Shown one piece after another: positions 32,701 through 42,789 of a stretch of 64,000 nucleotides of DNA. The stretch is from NCBI GenBank assembly GCA_012845835.1, contig JABAKD010000010.1, positions 12,810,473 through 12,874,472 on the forward strand. Reading direction: 5' to 3'. Both the position numbers and the translations under genes were made by a program. Below the pieces are notes generated by a model, which did no database searches, was not told the DNA's origin, and was given only the letters and a program-made list of their open reading frames with translations. This stretch comes from Undaria pinnatifida (taxonomy: Eukaryota > Sar > Phaeophyceae > Laminariales > Alariaceae). Each line of letters starts with the position of its first letter. Position 1 is the stretch's first letter.

Positions 32701-35700
32701 CGAAAAACAACCCCATGCTGTTCAGGTATTAGTGGGGTATTAGTCCGTTTGACCACTTGCAAAAGGTTAACCAATAGCTTACTCCAAACTAAGCCTTACA
32801 ACACTTTCCCCCCCTGAAACGGCAGGATACCAGGTCGGACGGATATACGGGCGGACCTGTCAATTATCCAAGCCGTTTCATTTTCCGGGCATACCCGGGA
32901 GAGAATTTTTTCAAGTTCGACCATGGGGAAAGTCTGAAAAAAGTTTATTGTTGTGGATGGTGGGAATCGAACCGACGACCCGAAAAACCCATGGTCTGCC
33001 GACGACGCCATTTGTTAAGGATTTAGTGGGGTATTAGTCCGTTTGACCACTACTTGCAAAAGGTTAACCAATAGCTTACCCAAACTAAGCCTTACAACAA
33101 TGCGCTATCACAAGAGGTGCACGACTATAACAACAGCCTATATCGGGCCCGCGAAGCCGGCCGTTGCAGGCGAGGAGGGGGCACGCCTCTCGGCGAAGAC
33201 GAACCGCGCGGAAAAGGCGGTCAGAGGCGCGGTAGAGATCCGTCCGTGCGTAGACGGAAAAAAAAATGATCAGCTAGCTCCGCCTGCGAGCCATCATACA
33301 GGATCTTCGGTATGCTTAGACTATAGTTTTTGATCTTAGGAAACGCAAAGCGAGTCCCCAGAGTATACTTGCGTGTAGACTTCCTCTGCCAAGGAGTCGG
33401 TCGCTCAGAAAATGTTTGGCTGTGAGTTCGATCAATTTAAGGGTCGATGTATACTTGTTACAAGGCTTAGTTTGGGTAAGCTATAATTGGTTAACCTTTT
33501 GCAAGTGGTCAAACAAACGGACTAATACCCCACTAATACCTTAACAAATGGCGTCGTCGGCAGGACCATGGGCTTATGGGTCGTGGGTTCGATCCCCACC
33601 ATCCACAATAATAAACTTTTCAGATTTTCCCCATTCCATGTCGAACTTGAAAAAATACTCTCCGCGGTATACCCAGGAAGTGAAACGGCTTGGATAATTG
33701 ACAGGTCCGCCCGTATATCCGTCCGACCTGCTATCCCGCCGTTTCAGGGGGGGAGGGTGTTATAAGGCTTAGTTTGGGTAATTACTAAGCTATTGGTTAA
33801 CCTTTTGCAAGTGGTCAAACGGACTAATACCCAACTAATACCTTAACATACTCATATTTTGCAAGCTGCGTGGTGCTCTATTCATGGACGCACCAAACAC
33901 GGTTAATATATTCCACACGGTGTCGGACAGATCACCGATCTCCACACACGTTGATGATTATCTGTTCACAAATATTTCAGGAAATATCTGTACGAACGGT
34001 TTTCTAGCTCGTGTTGCCGGTGGTTTTGGAGAGCCGCACGATCTGCATTATTATCCAACCCGTGCTTTTCCTGGGTTAGATCTGTGCCGCCTACACAAGG
34101 TATATTTATGCAGATCCTGCACAACACACGACATACATGTCTTTAATAACCCTTTTAGCACAGCAGTCCCGACCAGGGGACAGGACACTTACTTGGAGTT
34201 AGAGACTAGGATCATTTCAGGAGTTGGAAAAAAAAGGGTTAACGGCAGGTATACCATCTATCTGTTGCTGCTCTCTCTGTAGATGACCTACATACAGTAG
34301 ATCGATCGTGACCTGTCCGAGGTGTGATTGGGTTCACCATGCATGGAACGAGAAGCCCGATGTCAAACAGCACAAAATGCATACCTTGTAGAGGGAGTGG
34401 AGGAAAAAGAAGAAGACCGGCATGATCACACACGCCATGACAACGCCGATCACCAGCAGGAACTCCGAGAAATCTTTCCCAGACCTTGCTCGGGACTTCA
34501 TAGTTCGGCGCCTGCGCATCATCAATCAATCGCACCAAACATCATTAATCACATCCATCCTGTCCTGTGATGTTTGATATTATTATCGGTGGAGAAAAAA
34601 ATCACGCGTTGGACAGATCACGATCTAGATAATAATCTAGTATTAGTACTACATCCTATATAAATATGTCGATTATACGAGGTGTTGTGCACGATCTGTC
34701 CACGACCGATCCACCCAGGAATTTTGAGCCAAATCGCGCAGATCATACAGCTATTTCATAGGTCATATAGATAATTTAATACCTGGTACCTGCTAGGCAT
34801 CTGATCTGTCCGGCGCGTGAAATATTCGAGAGCGCAAAACTAGAATTACATGTATGTATGTGTGCTGGAGACAGGAGAGGTTCGGCTCTTGAGCCGTGTG
34901 GCTGCCGTGCCCAATTGGCACGAATCTCGCGTTGATACCATAGCTACGAACTACGAACCCACATATATATATATTACGCCCCCAACATTGTGTAGCCTTT
35001 AGTATCTACGTTGTTTCTGTAGTAAGAAGCAAAGGACACGTATGTATGTACGATACTCGAGGTACTTTTGTACAGCAGCAGCAGCAGTACGAGTAAATGC
35101 CAGACACACGTAAGCATTCAACCGGCACAGGAATCAGGACTCCTGGAGGTTTTAGGGTCGACTTCAACGGAATGAATGACGCTCCAGGTCTGCTTGCTGT
35201 ACCGCCGGTTGAAAGACAACAACAACAGTACGGCTGCAATGAAAGGTGAGAATTTCTAAGACGGCGTGGTTACAAAGAGTAGTTAGCAGATTCGTACATA
35301 CGTTTAGTCTAGATTACTTTCTTCCTTTCTTTCAGTTTTTTAGCTCCTTTTTTATATTTTGCTCATAATTTCATCCCATCCATCTAGTATTATCTTCTGG
35401 TCGCGCACTTTTTGTTCTCTTTCTCCCTCCCTAAACGTAAGCGACAATGTCCAGGGTCGATGAGCAGGGTACTCTTCTCCCCCTTCCCCACCACGGTACG
35501 TGCCTTCACTTTTATCGCGAGACCACTCAGCCCTCTTCCTTCCCTCGTCGACTGGCATCGAATTGCTACGAGCAAGACACCAAATCGCACAGCTGTACTA
35601 CGGTATCATATATATCGTGTAGCCAAATCCTACGACTAGAGACTCGTACGCAGACAGCTTTCAAGCACGCGACTTGGCCACAACAACTAATTGCGCCTGC

Positions 35701-35863
35701 ACTCCTATGAAGCAAAGCGTGCGCTTTTTCCTTACTGTGAGCCGGGCCGCTTGTCCCGCCGCCCCTCCGCCACCTCCAGCGAGATAACCAACAAGACGGC
35801 AATGACCAGAAGGATCGAATGCATCATCGTCAGCATAGACACCCTCCTCCTCCTCCTCTTCAT
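28927..35863 (-). CDS. unrecognised membrane protein with poly-Q/poly-G tail, partial model
   Basis: Two exons are well supported: 34511-34385 (acceptor GATGCGCAG, donor GTATGC) and 29769-28927 (acceptor TTCCGAACAG, stop TGA at 28929-28927). They join in phase 0 across a 4.6-kb intron. The first gives KSRARSGKDFSEF followed by a strongly hydrophobic helix (LLVIGVVMACVIMPVFFFFL) and HSLYK; the second begins DPAVPELARAGWKALKDKTL and then becomes disordered, with DRRDTRRDEK, an eight-Q run, a Gly run and a basic end. This suggests a short membrane anchor with a cytosolic tail. A possible 5' exon at 35863-35736 encodes M-K-RRRRR followed by HSILLVIAVLLVISLEV and has a GTAAGG donor, but the link between them is unresolved. 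No family recognised. Confidence 0.45.
30001..30310 (-). repeat. R9 repeat, long copy (minus)
   Basis: On this strand: GGTATACCTTTTTTTGGCTG, GGGGCTCCTTAACCCAAAAT, then TCTCCAAAAAATCGG, GGGTCTTAAGCTCCC and TCGTAGCGCGCGTCGTG. Parts recur at 40745, 40920, 41880, 47243 and 59345. Confidence 0.7.
30371..30395 (+). repeat. poly-G run of about 24
   Basis: The longest G homopolymer in the window, directly before the R4 copy at 30395. Confidence 0.9.
30395..30640 (+). repeat. R4 repeat with perfect 16-bp palindrome
   Basis: Contains TCACTCGCGCGAGTGA at 30429-30444, then GCGGCCTTAAGCTTTCGTG, ATGAATCCGCGATGG, CAACGCTGCGCCAAGC and TTAGTGGCTCGATTCCAG. The last word resembles a tRNA B box. Confidence 0.8.
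30685..30900 (+). repeat. R3 copy, long
   Basis: TTATTCCACTCCGACGGATGG through GCATTCGCAATCCAGCTGG, GGCGTGTCCTTCGGTTCCC and GCGATAGCGCGAGCTATCCC, parallel to 57838-58015. Confidence 0.8.
31990..32255 (+). repeat. R5 ORF-bearing repeat (plus)
   Basis: GATTCTACGATAGCTCC, CATGGCTCCTCGACACAAGG, TTTTCTTGTGTGTGCAAAGG, GGTGACGTCGGGGTGG, GGCGATTTCGTTAAAGAAA. Translates to DSTIAPPKA..., with the frame broken relative to the copy at 45478-45738. Confidence 0.75.
32285..32600. repeat. cluster of R4-type palindromes
   Basis: CTCGCGCGAATGACC near 32298, ACTCGCGCGAGT at 32378-32389, and the full TCACTCGCGCGAGTGA at 32549-32564. Confidence 0.7.
32719..33099 (-). mobile_element. TRIM retrotransposon copy i, 381 bp
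   Basis: Terminal direct repeats 32719-32803 and 33013-33099 begin TGTT and end AACA. A perfect 4-bp target duplication ATGC flanks it (32715-32718 and 33100-33103). On the minus strand the 5' LTR is followed after two bases by TGGCGTCGTCGGCAG (primer-site position), then a near T-arm GTCGG-TTCGATT-CCCAC; a purine tract (GGGGGGG) precedes the other LTR. No protein coding. Confidence 0.9.
33104..33451. other. spacer between two inverted TRIM copies
   Basis: No gene or known repeat recognised. The two TRIMs on either side are in opposite orientation. Confidence 0.6.
33456..33848 (+). mobile_element. TRIM retrotransposon copy ii, 393 bp, best preserved
   Basis: LTRs 33456-33546 and 33758-33848 (91 bp each), TGTTA...TAACA ends, target duplication TACT (33452-33455 and 33849-33852). 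Primer-site candidate TGGCGTCGTCGGCAG at 33549, two bases after the LTR. A perfect T-arm-like hairpin GTGGG-TTCGATC-CCCAC lies about 30 bases further on. Polypurine tract AGGGGGGGGAGGG ends at the 3' LTR. Confidence 0.93.
33849..34384. other. intron part, GATC-word rich
   Basis: No coding exon recognised; short words such as GACAGATCACCGATC and GATCTGTG recur through 33.9-34.8 kb and 38.8-39.1 kb. Confidence 0.5.
34385..34511 (-). CDS. membrane-spanning exon of the minus-strand gene
   Basis: 127 bp. One predicted transmembrane helix; splices in phase 0 to 29769. The upstream junction needs a phase-2 donor, such as the one after 35736, but an intermediate exon cannot be excluded. Confidence 0.55.
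34512..35735. other. presumed intron, exon content unresolved
   Basis: A possible exon near 35226-35110 (minus, acceptor TTTCATTGCAG) has three readable frames and cannot be placed. R14 copy at 35355-35572. Otherwise unremarkable. Confidence 0.4.
35355..35572 (+). repeat. R14 repeat
   Basis: TTCTCCCTCCCTAAACGTAA, CCAGGGTCGATGAGCAGG, TACGTGCCTTCACTTTTATC and CGACTGGCATCGAATTGC match 58750-58950 in order. Confidence 0.8.
35736..35863 (-). CDS. candidate first exon: basic-hydrophobic anchor
   Basis: ATG at 35863-35861, five arginines, then a 17-residue hydrophobic helix and a basic tail to the GTAAGG donor. The frame is open further upstream, so the start is a guess. Placed with the downstream gene by strand and membrane character only. 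Confidence 0.3.
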
Positions 35864-38455
35864 AGATCTTTTTGATTTGCGTCCCCCTGCTGCTCCATCA
35901 AGTTCGACTTCGCTGCGGTGACGGTAGTCGTTGCCGTTGCCTACCGCTGCGACAATAACGCTCGTGGTGGTGATCGGCATTATTATGCGACTCGAAGCGA
36001 TGATGATGTGGGCTTGCTTGCGTTTCCACACAGCACAGGCAGGGGACGAGAGACGAGTCAGTTGCGGTGCCGTACCACATAGCTTAGTTAGGCCATGGAT
36101 CCATATTATAGATACTCTCTGCTGCTGCTGATGATGCTGTTGAAGAGAGTGCGTGAAAAAATATCCTCGAGCGGTTAACGGTTATTATTATAGTTTAGAC
36201 TAGTCTATAGACTAGACCTAATGTTATAGTCCAGACTAAAGATCAAAGATCGGACAGGAGGGTTTCCACTGCAACGTGGAAGCGTTTCTAAATAATAATA
36301 ATATATGACCGTTTACAAGTAAGTGTGCTGTGTGCTATACAAAGGGTTATCCAAAATCCTCCTCCTAGGACCTTCAAACGACCCATGTCGCCCCAGCACT
36401 ACCAGCATCCTGCTTGCGCACCACACGATCGCGAATGAGCGGGCAACGGCGGCGGATGGCAACGACAGCAGAGGATCGATTATAGTCTATAATATCCATT
36501 TATCTGTCTGTCTCGTCTGTCTTAGACTATAATCTTTCCGACACACCACAATGTTTCGCGTCGCGAGCGGGCACGATGCAACGTTTGTTTGATCAGTAAG
36601 ATCAAGTCTCAAGGCGTCTCTTTCGCCGGGAAACGTCCCCCAACACAGGCCTTTTGCCCAAGTTTGATGCTAGTACACCTACCTGCACTTTGTACTTTAA
36701 ATTTGTTTTTTAGTGCTCCCAACAGCTCGCTCCCAACAACATTTTTTTTTTCGTTGGGTATCCCGTTATTATTATTAATAATAATAATAGATTTTTCCAT
36801 CGCCTCTTCTTGTCACTCTCACTTACTTCGTGAACCGTCTGTCACGCCTGCCGCTGCCTCCATTGTAGATACGTAGTGTTGTTTGTATGAATACGTAAAG
36901 CCCAGTTTGCCACTGCTGTTGTTGCTGCTGCTGTTGTTGATCATAATATATATAGTCTATAGTCTACACTATTTGATACTCCGGTACATTATAAAAAATG
37001 AAAAATGAACACACTCCAGCTGTGAGATCGACCAGAAATGGTTTTTGATCAAAACTCAGCTTGGTACGTAGCTAGACTAAATGTTATAATAAGACTAGTC
37101 TAGTCTACGCGTACAGCTATAGACTAAAGCAGAAAGTCTATAGTCTAGTCTGTAAGTTACGATACGATGAGAATATTTATTTCGGGACTTCTTCGTATTT
37201 TCTGAGCTTATTATTATTCGGTAAAAACGCGCGGGCATAGGAGAGAGTATCGCGCAGCTTGCAAAGACGAGACTGGGTGGTCCTTGTATGCATTGATTGA
37301 TCGAACTTACAGCTGACGTACATTTGAAGAAACTAGCTAATAAAATATCGTGACGACAGCCATTATAATTGAATTATAGATCTAGATTATATACAACTGT
37401 AACAACATAATAAGTAGATGTGTCTGGCTTTTATCAACAACAGCAGTACTACTAAGGTCTTAACACTGTAGACTAGACTACGTAGTAGATCTATCCGACC
37501 TTTAATATAAATAGGGATTTTGCCTGTGTCTGACTTAATAATGTTGCCAAAAAAAACTCACGCTCCCGCTCTTCCATGGACCACTGAGTGAGGCGGTGCG
37601 CCACGTACGTGTTACTATTTTATTTGACATCTTATCTGACAATATAGATAGCGTGCAAGTGTCACAAACCAGAAGAAACATGATGAAATAATACAACATC
37701 CAGATGAAAGCGTGAAACTCCATGTTTCCAATAATAACCAAAAACTACTACGAGATAATAATACTAGGTGCACCTCCCTGTTCTCCTGGCCCTGGGGCCC
37801 CATCCAGCCGCAAGGGCCAAGTCCTCCCTCCCACACACTTCCGAAGAAGCATCGAACGACAACCGGCTGCCCACATAAATGGCTGATTTGTAACTGTTGC
37901 GCGCATGTTTCAGCGCGCAGAAGAAGGCTGTGCAATATTGCTGCCTGATGATGCTGTCAGTCATGTCAAGGAAATAATCCCCGCCGTCTGGCTCTCTATG
38001 CGGCCCTGCCCTCTTCACCCCCCCCCCCCCCAAAACACTATCTCTCCCGCCCTTATGCTTGTGCCACTTCCAACCGCAAGGGCCAATTAATAGTACACTG
38101 ACTACTAGCTCACAAAAGCCTTGTAATTGATTGATTGGTTGATTGGTTGATTGATTGATTCTTGATTGATTGGTCGATCGAGTGGTTGATTGATTGACTG
38201 ATGTTTCATCGGGCTCATTGCTCCTCCTATACAATTAATTACTAAATTAGTACCACTACCTGCGCAATAACACTACACCAACAACGTGTGGCGTGAAAGT
38301 ACAACATCGATCAGCAACGAACAGCAGCTAGCTGCTACCACACTACCCCGCTCCACAGCAGTAGTAGCTGTAGGTACTCGTCTCTGCCGTACCGGGGGGC
38401 ACACCCTATCTATCGAGTGCCTCGCGAATCTGCCGCTTCGCTGCTACCAGGGTTG
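35864..38455. other. upstream/intergenic region with TAGTC-word enrichment
   Basis: Bases 36180-37500 carry many TAGTCTAGAC, CTATAGTCTA and GACTAGTC words. A GATTG/GGTTGATT simple repeat sits at 38125-38195. A short minus-strand block near 37611-37561 (VAHRLTQWSMEERE, donor GTGAGT) might be an exon but is isolated. Confidence 0.5.
37250..37330 (+). repeat. R10 copy
   Basis: CGCGCAGCTTGCAAAGACGAG and GATCGAACTTACAGCTGACGT. Confidence 0.7.
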
Positions 38456-38785
38456 GATCCCCCACTTTGTGGCACGGGGGGGGGGAACCTTGTGGCAAGG
38501 GGCAAGATCCTCCTCCTTGTGGCAACAGGGTGGGGTCCCCCACTCTTTGACAAGAGATGGGGATCCCCCACTCTTTGACGAAGGGGGGGGGGGGGTCCCG
38601 CCCCCCCCCCTTTGGCGAGGCGGCGGAGTCCACCACATGTGGCATATGGGGGGGGGTTCCCGTCCTTGTGGCAAAGAGGGACCCAGTCCCTTGAGGCAAG
38701 GGAGTGGGTCCCCCACCTTGTGGCAACAGGGAGGAGTCCCCCGCCTTGTGGCAAGGGGGGAAGGGGTCCCCCTCTTTGTGGCCGT
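38456..38785 (+). repeat. degenerate 30-36 bp minisatellite
   Basis: About nine units built on GGGGTCCCCCACCTTGTGGCAA with GGG expansions; also long G and C homopolymers. Confidence 0.85.
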
Positions 38786-39591
38786 GCTGCATGTGATAAT
38801 ACGCGTGTACGATATAGCTATTAGACAGATCATCACGATATAGATATAATAGGTGGACCATCACGACGACGAAGATGGACCCTCACGACACAGATTATCT
38901 ATTATTGTAGTGTGTACTTGCCGTTCTGAGACGGTGCAGGATGTGTATAGTACAGATCCAACCCTCAGGTATGTGCTAGGATCGATCATATGATGCAGAT
39001 CGTATCATATTTTGCAGATCGTACGGCTCCCGTCCGGCAACAAGAAACATATATCATCATGCAGATCATACATACCAAGGATCAATCCGCCTTAAACGAT
39101 CTAGATAATTTTTAACTGGGGATCTGATGATCTGTCCGACATTTGAAACCATGGGAACTGCATACGAACCTCATCTATGTGGGGGAGCAACGTCCCCCAC
39201 CCCCCGTCTAAAAACAACAACCTGCGACCAGTCAAAATTAAAAAAAAAAGCGAAGGACAGGAGATGGTGAGCGCAAACTTCAAAATCGCAAATACATTGC
39301 CTGACGCTCCCTCCGCGAAGGAGCGATCGCTAACACAACGAACGCCTCCCGTTCATTTGCCGCGCCTCCACTCTCCGCAAAGAGAAGCGATCACTCACTT
39401 CGTCCCATCAATAAGGGATGAATGTCTCTCGCTCATTTGTCGCGCCCCGTGATACAAGGAACCAGCTCCACGCGCACGAATAGCAACTACGAAACGACTG
39501 CCCCCTATTATATCATAGTACTGCCTACCAGGTATATAGTAACTAACGGTTAGTTGTTGCTGATACGCGCTACACGGTAGGGCTTCCCCGT
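38786..39591. other. intergenic, GATC-word rich
   Basis: Contains CAGATCATCACG, GCAGATCGTAC and GATCTGATGATCTGTCCGAC. No gene seen. Bases 39250-39450 show short direct repeats around GCTCATTTGTCGCG. Confidence 0.5.
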
Positions 39592-39862
39592 TCTTCTTCC
39601 TTCCGAGGAGTCGTTCAACGATAGAGTAGCCCCACCAACTTTTCTTTAACGAAATCGCCGGGGTTTTGAAACCAGCTCCCGGCCGCATCTCCAGAAACAT
39701 GGCGCCCCTTGCCGCCCCGATAGTCCTTTCCTTGCAAACAAGAACATGTTTGAGGACGCTTTTTTCACGGCATCTTCTCTCTCGTATCGAGCAGCCATAA
39801 AACGTTCGTTGAAGAAAATCGCTGTTTTTTTGGGGGGGGGCTATCGTAGAATCAGTCCGCGA
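39592..39862 (-). repeat. R5 ORF-bearing repeat (minus)
   Basis: The minus strand translates to TDSTIAPPQKNSDF at the start and later GFKTPAISLKKSWWG; the frame has shifted in the middle compared with 45478-45738. Confidence 0.8.
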
Positions 39863-39871
39863 GGAGGTATA

Positions 39872-40012
39872 CGGAAGAAGCGTAACGAGCGCCCAAATGT
39901 TGGAGGTGTCTCTATTAGGAGTAAGGAACGGCGCTCCGTCTCGAAAGGGATGCGTGGTCAACGACCAAATGGCTACCGAGGAAAGCAGCAAATGAGTACC
40001 CCCCCCCCCCCT
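39872..40012 (+). repeat. R2 copy with poly-C end
   Basis: AAGCGTAACGAGCG, GGAGGTGTCTCTATTAGG, GCTCCGTCTCGAAAGGGATG and GCAAATGAGTAC followed directly by a C10 run. Confidence 0.85.
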
Positions 40013-40246
40013 TCCCGAGAGTGGTTGCTTGAGGAGCTCTATAATATCTCACCCAAAAACCGATTTTGATCAAAATGAACCGAAAGTGCAAACTCGATGG
40101 AACAAACAAACTCGGCCACGACGCGTGCTACGATAGAACTACACACCGACTTTTTTCTGAGGTTCCTCGATCTGGTAGCTTAAGCCCTCTCCCAAACAAC
40201 TGATTTGGAGAAAATATGAAACTGCCACCGGATGGCCTAGGTACAC

Positions 40247-40716
40247 TGTTAAAAGGCTTAGGTTGGGTAAGCTATAATTGGTTAACGTCTTGCAAGTGGT
40301 CAAACGGACTAATACCCCACTAGACTAATACCTTAACAAATGGCGCCGTCGGCAGGACCATGTTTTTTTCAAGTCGTGGGTTCAAATCCCCACATCCACC
40401 ATAATATTCTTTTTCAGACTTTCCCCATGGTCGAACTTGAAAAATACTCTCCCCGGTATCCCCAGGAAATGAAACGGCTTGGATATATTGACAGGTCCGC
40501 CCGTATATCCGGCCGACCTGCTATCCCGCCGTTTCAGGGGGGAGAGTGTTATAAGGCTTAGTTTGGATAAGCTAGTGGTTAACCTTTTGCAAGTGGTCAA
40601 ACGGACTAATACCCCACTAGTACCTTAACCCCTTTAGAGCCCCCAAACCCCTCCCTGTACTAAACCCAAGTAATTTTGTCCCCCCAAACGGGTTTCCAGT
40701 TGTGAAGGGGTTAACA
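40247..40716 (+). mobile_element. TRIM retrotransposon copy iii with a nested MITE in its 3' LTR
   Basis: 5' LTR 40247-40338; TGGCGCCGTCGGCAGG two bases later; purine tract AGGGGGGAGAG ahead of the 3' LTR at 40547. The 3' LTR reads to CCTTAA (40628), is interrupted by the R7 element, and resumes as TTAACA (40711-40716). Flanks are ACAC and GCAC, a 4-bp duplication with one mismatch. Confidence 0.85.
40629..40710 (+). mobile_element. TTAA-flanked MITE (R7), 82 bp, inside a TRIM LTR
   Basis: TTAA on both sides (40625-40628 and 40711-40714). Ends CCCCTT and AAGGGG. Removing it restores a normal TRIM LTR end, which fixes its limits exactly. Confidence 0.88.
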
Positions 40717-40744
40717 GCACACCGAGAATCATGCAAAACAAATG

Positions 40745-41030
40745 GCCTATGATATTTTCGACTACTAATAGTTTGGGTTAATGAGCCCTGTCATTCAAAA
40801 ACGGTTTTAGCCAAAAAACGGTATACCTTTTAATATCTCTTGTGATATCGTAGCAAGCGTCCCATGACCTATAAGGTGTATTACAGAAAAATAATAATAT
40901 TGCAATCAAGTATAATAACGTTGTCCTAAGATATTCTGGGTTAACAAGAGGAGCCCGGCATTTCAGAAAAAAACTTTAGCCAAAAAGCGCTACCTCCATC
41001 GTACGTAGCACGCGCCAGCTGCACACCTGT
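40745..41030 (+). repeat. two R9 copies in tandem
   Basis: Copy at 40745-40870 (GTTTGGGTTAATGAGCCC, TCATTCAAAAACGG, TTTTAGCCAAAAAACGG) and 40920-41030 (TTCTGGGTTAACAAGAGG, CTTTAGCCAAAAAGCGC, GTAGCACGCG). Confidence 0.75.
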
Positions 41031-41532
41031 TCCTGCTGCTACTACTGCTGTTCTTGTTGCTACTATTTTAACCACGACGCATATTCCAACACCCACCACA
41101 CCCAAGGCCAAAAAGAAAAACGGATCCACACCGACGTCATAACGACGAAAAAAAAACAAAACCAAAAAACACATTTCGCCCCGCACAGACAGGTAACCAA
41201 TCGCACCCCATCCAAGCCACAGTTCGGGGGACACTCTTGTGACCGCCTGTCAAGGTGCACCAGCTAGCTGTCGTATGAGGAGAATGAATCTCCTCACTGT
41301 CCAAAAATTTAGCTCAATTATTTTCTCGAACCCCCCCGCAAAACTGATCTTCTTGGAGGTAAAAAGGAAAGTGCTCGCACAAAACTCCACACGATGAACA
41401 AATCCTCCCACATGGCGCCCTCGGTGTACAAGAAAAAACAACGCTGCTGCTGATGAAACACAAAAAAACCAAAGAGCGGACGGACGGCATTTCGACCATC
41501 TGGGGTCAAAGAAGCGAGATGAACAAATCTTC
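41031..41532. other. intergenic, nothing recognised
   Basis: AT-rich unique sequence without a coding frame that resembles a protein. Confidence 0.5.
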
Positions 41533-41605
41533 TTGCAAAGATGAGTATCGACCCTGAAGTCGTCGAACTCACAGCTGACGTACGTAGTTGCACAATATCT
41601 TTATC
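41533..41605 (+). repeat. R10 copy
   Basis: CTTGCAAAGATGAGTATCGA, GTCGTCGAACTCACAGCTGA. Confidence 0.85.
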
Positions 41606-41702
41606 AAATCCTCCTCCATGGCCTCGGTTCAACCAAAAAAAAAAAAAGAGAGAAAAATGCGCTGCAAAAAAAAAAAACAAGGACATTGAACAACATCAAT
41701 AT

Positions 41703-41901
41703 GTTGGCATTCCGACCATTCTGGGTTGGCATTCCGACCATTCTGGGTTGGCATTCCGACCATTCTGGGTTGGCATTCCGACCATTCTGGGTTGGCATTC
41801 CGACCATTCTGGGTTGGCATTCCGACCATTCCGGGTTGGCATTCCGACCATTCTGGGTTGGCATTCCGACCATTCTGGGTTGGCATTCCGACCATTCTGG
41901 G
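41703..41901 (+). repeat. 22-bp minisatellite, nine units
   Basis: Unit TTGGCATTCCGACCATTCTG + GG repeated nine times with one C/T variant (ACCATTCCGGG). The last unit runs straight into R9 sequence at 41880-41965, so the array is an expansion of the R9 5' segment. Confidence 0.95.
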
Positions 41902-41965
41902 TTTTGCACAAGGAGAGCCCCGCCGCGCTCAGAAGTCGTTTTAGCCAAAATGTGCTTGTCATATA

Positions 41966-42734
41966 CCACCGCTTATCGCAGCACGCAGTCTCCTACATCT
42001 ATCGATGCACCTGAAGCAAAAATTAGTTTTTTTTTCTCGCAGAATAAAAAATATCTTTTGGCGCCGAATGCACAGCGCGACCGAACACAACGACGAGTGA
42101 GATATCTTGTACCCCCGGGTGGTGGTATACACCGGTTTGCGTTTTTGTGGCGGAGTACCGTGTACCAGGTATTAATTTAGCGAAACAAAAAAAATGACGC
42201 GATATTCGGGTGTTTGCGTGACTTCCCCAACTTCTATTCGGTTGAAAAAGCACGGAAAAACATCAGTACAAGTAGTGAAACCGACGAACGTAACGGCCCA
42301 AGGCACTGACTGGCCCAACCAACCACACGAAAACATTATTAGACCAACTATTATGGAAGACGTTTTGAGTGATTATTTCTCTCCTCAACAGGGATCTCCA
42401 ACCCCCCCCCCAAAAAAAAAAAAAAAACGTCCATTATTAAGGTCAGAAACCCCCCCCGCAAGATTAGGAGAAAAAAAAAACATGTTTCTTAACCACCTGG
42501 TAATTTTTGTTTCGCCTGTTATTTTCGTGAGTTGGGTTGGCCTCGGATTATGACGTTCGACGGTTTCAATACTATCGTTACTTGCTTTCCTCGACCCAAC
42601 TCCTACGCCACCAAATTTGCTGTATTATCCCCCGCAAACACCCCAAAAATATTTTTCGATTCTTTTTCTAGACATCGAGTGAGTGTTGAGCGTGCAGCGG
42701 TACAAATATCCACCATGTGACGCACAAGCGTCGA
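41966..42734. other. intergenic, nothing recognised
   Basis: A-rich sequence with homopolymer runs (42405-42427). No gene. Confidence 0.5.
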
Positions 42735-42789
42735 AATGTACAGCTCCATACAGGGTACGGTCGGGGCCCCTCTATAATGCGGTGCCTTG

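Noticed and set aside
33541-33620. A tRNA gene
   Set aside because: Only a T-arm is present; no acceptor stem, D-arm or anticodon arm could be folded.
35110-35226. Minus-strand exon of the membrane protein gene
   Set aside because: Good acceptor but the frame cannot be chosen and no in-phase donor is convincing.
37561-37611. Minus-strand micro-exon (VAHRLTQWSMEERE)
   Set aside because: Plausible AG and GT but isolated, 51 bp, and no phase partner established.
41703-41901. CRISPR-like array
   Set aside because: Units are contiguous 22-mers with no spacers, in eukaryotic intergenic DNA.
41541-42180. Open frames with repeated WHSDHSGLAF / RNANPEWSEC peptides
   Set aside because: 22-bp minisatellite read in several frames; open because the unit lacks stops.
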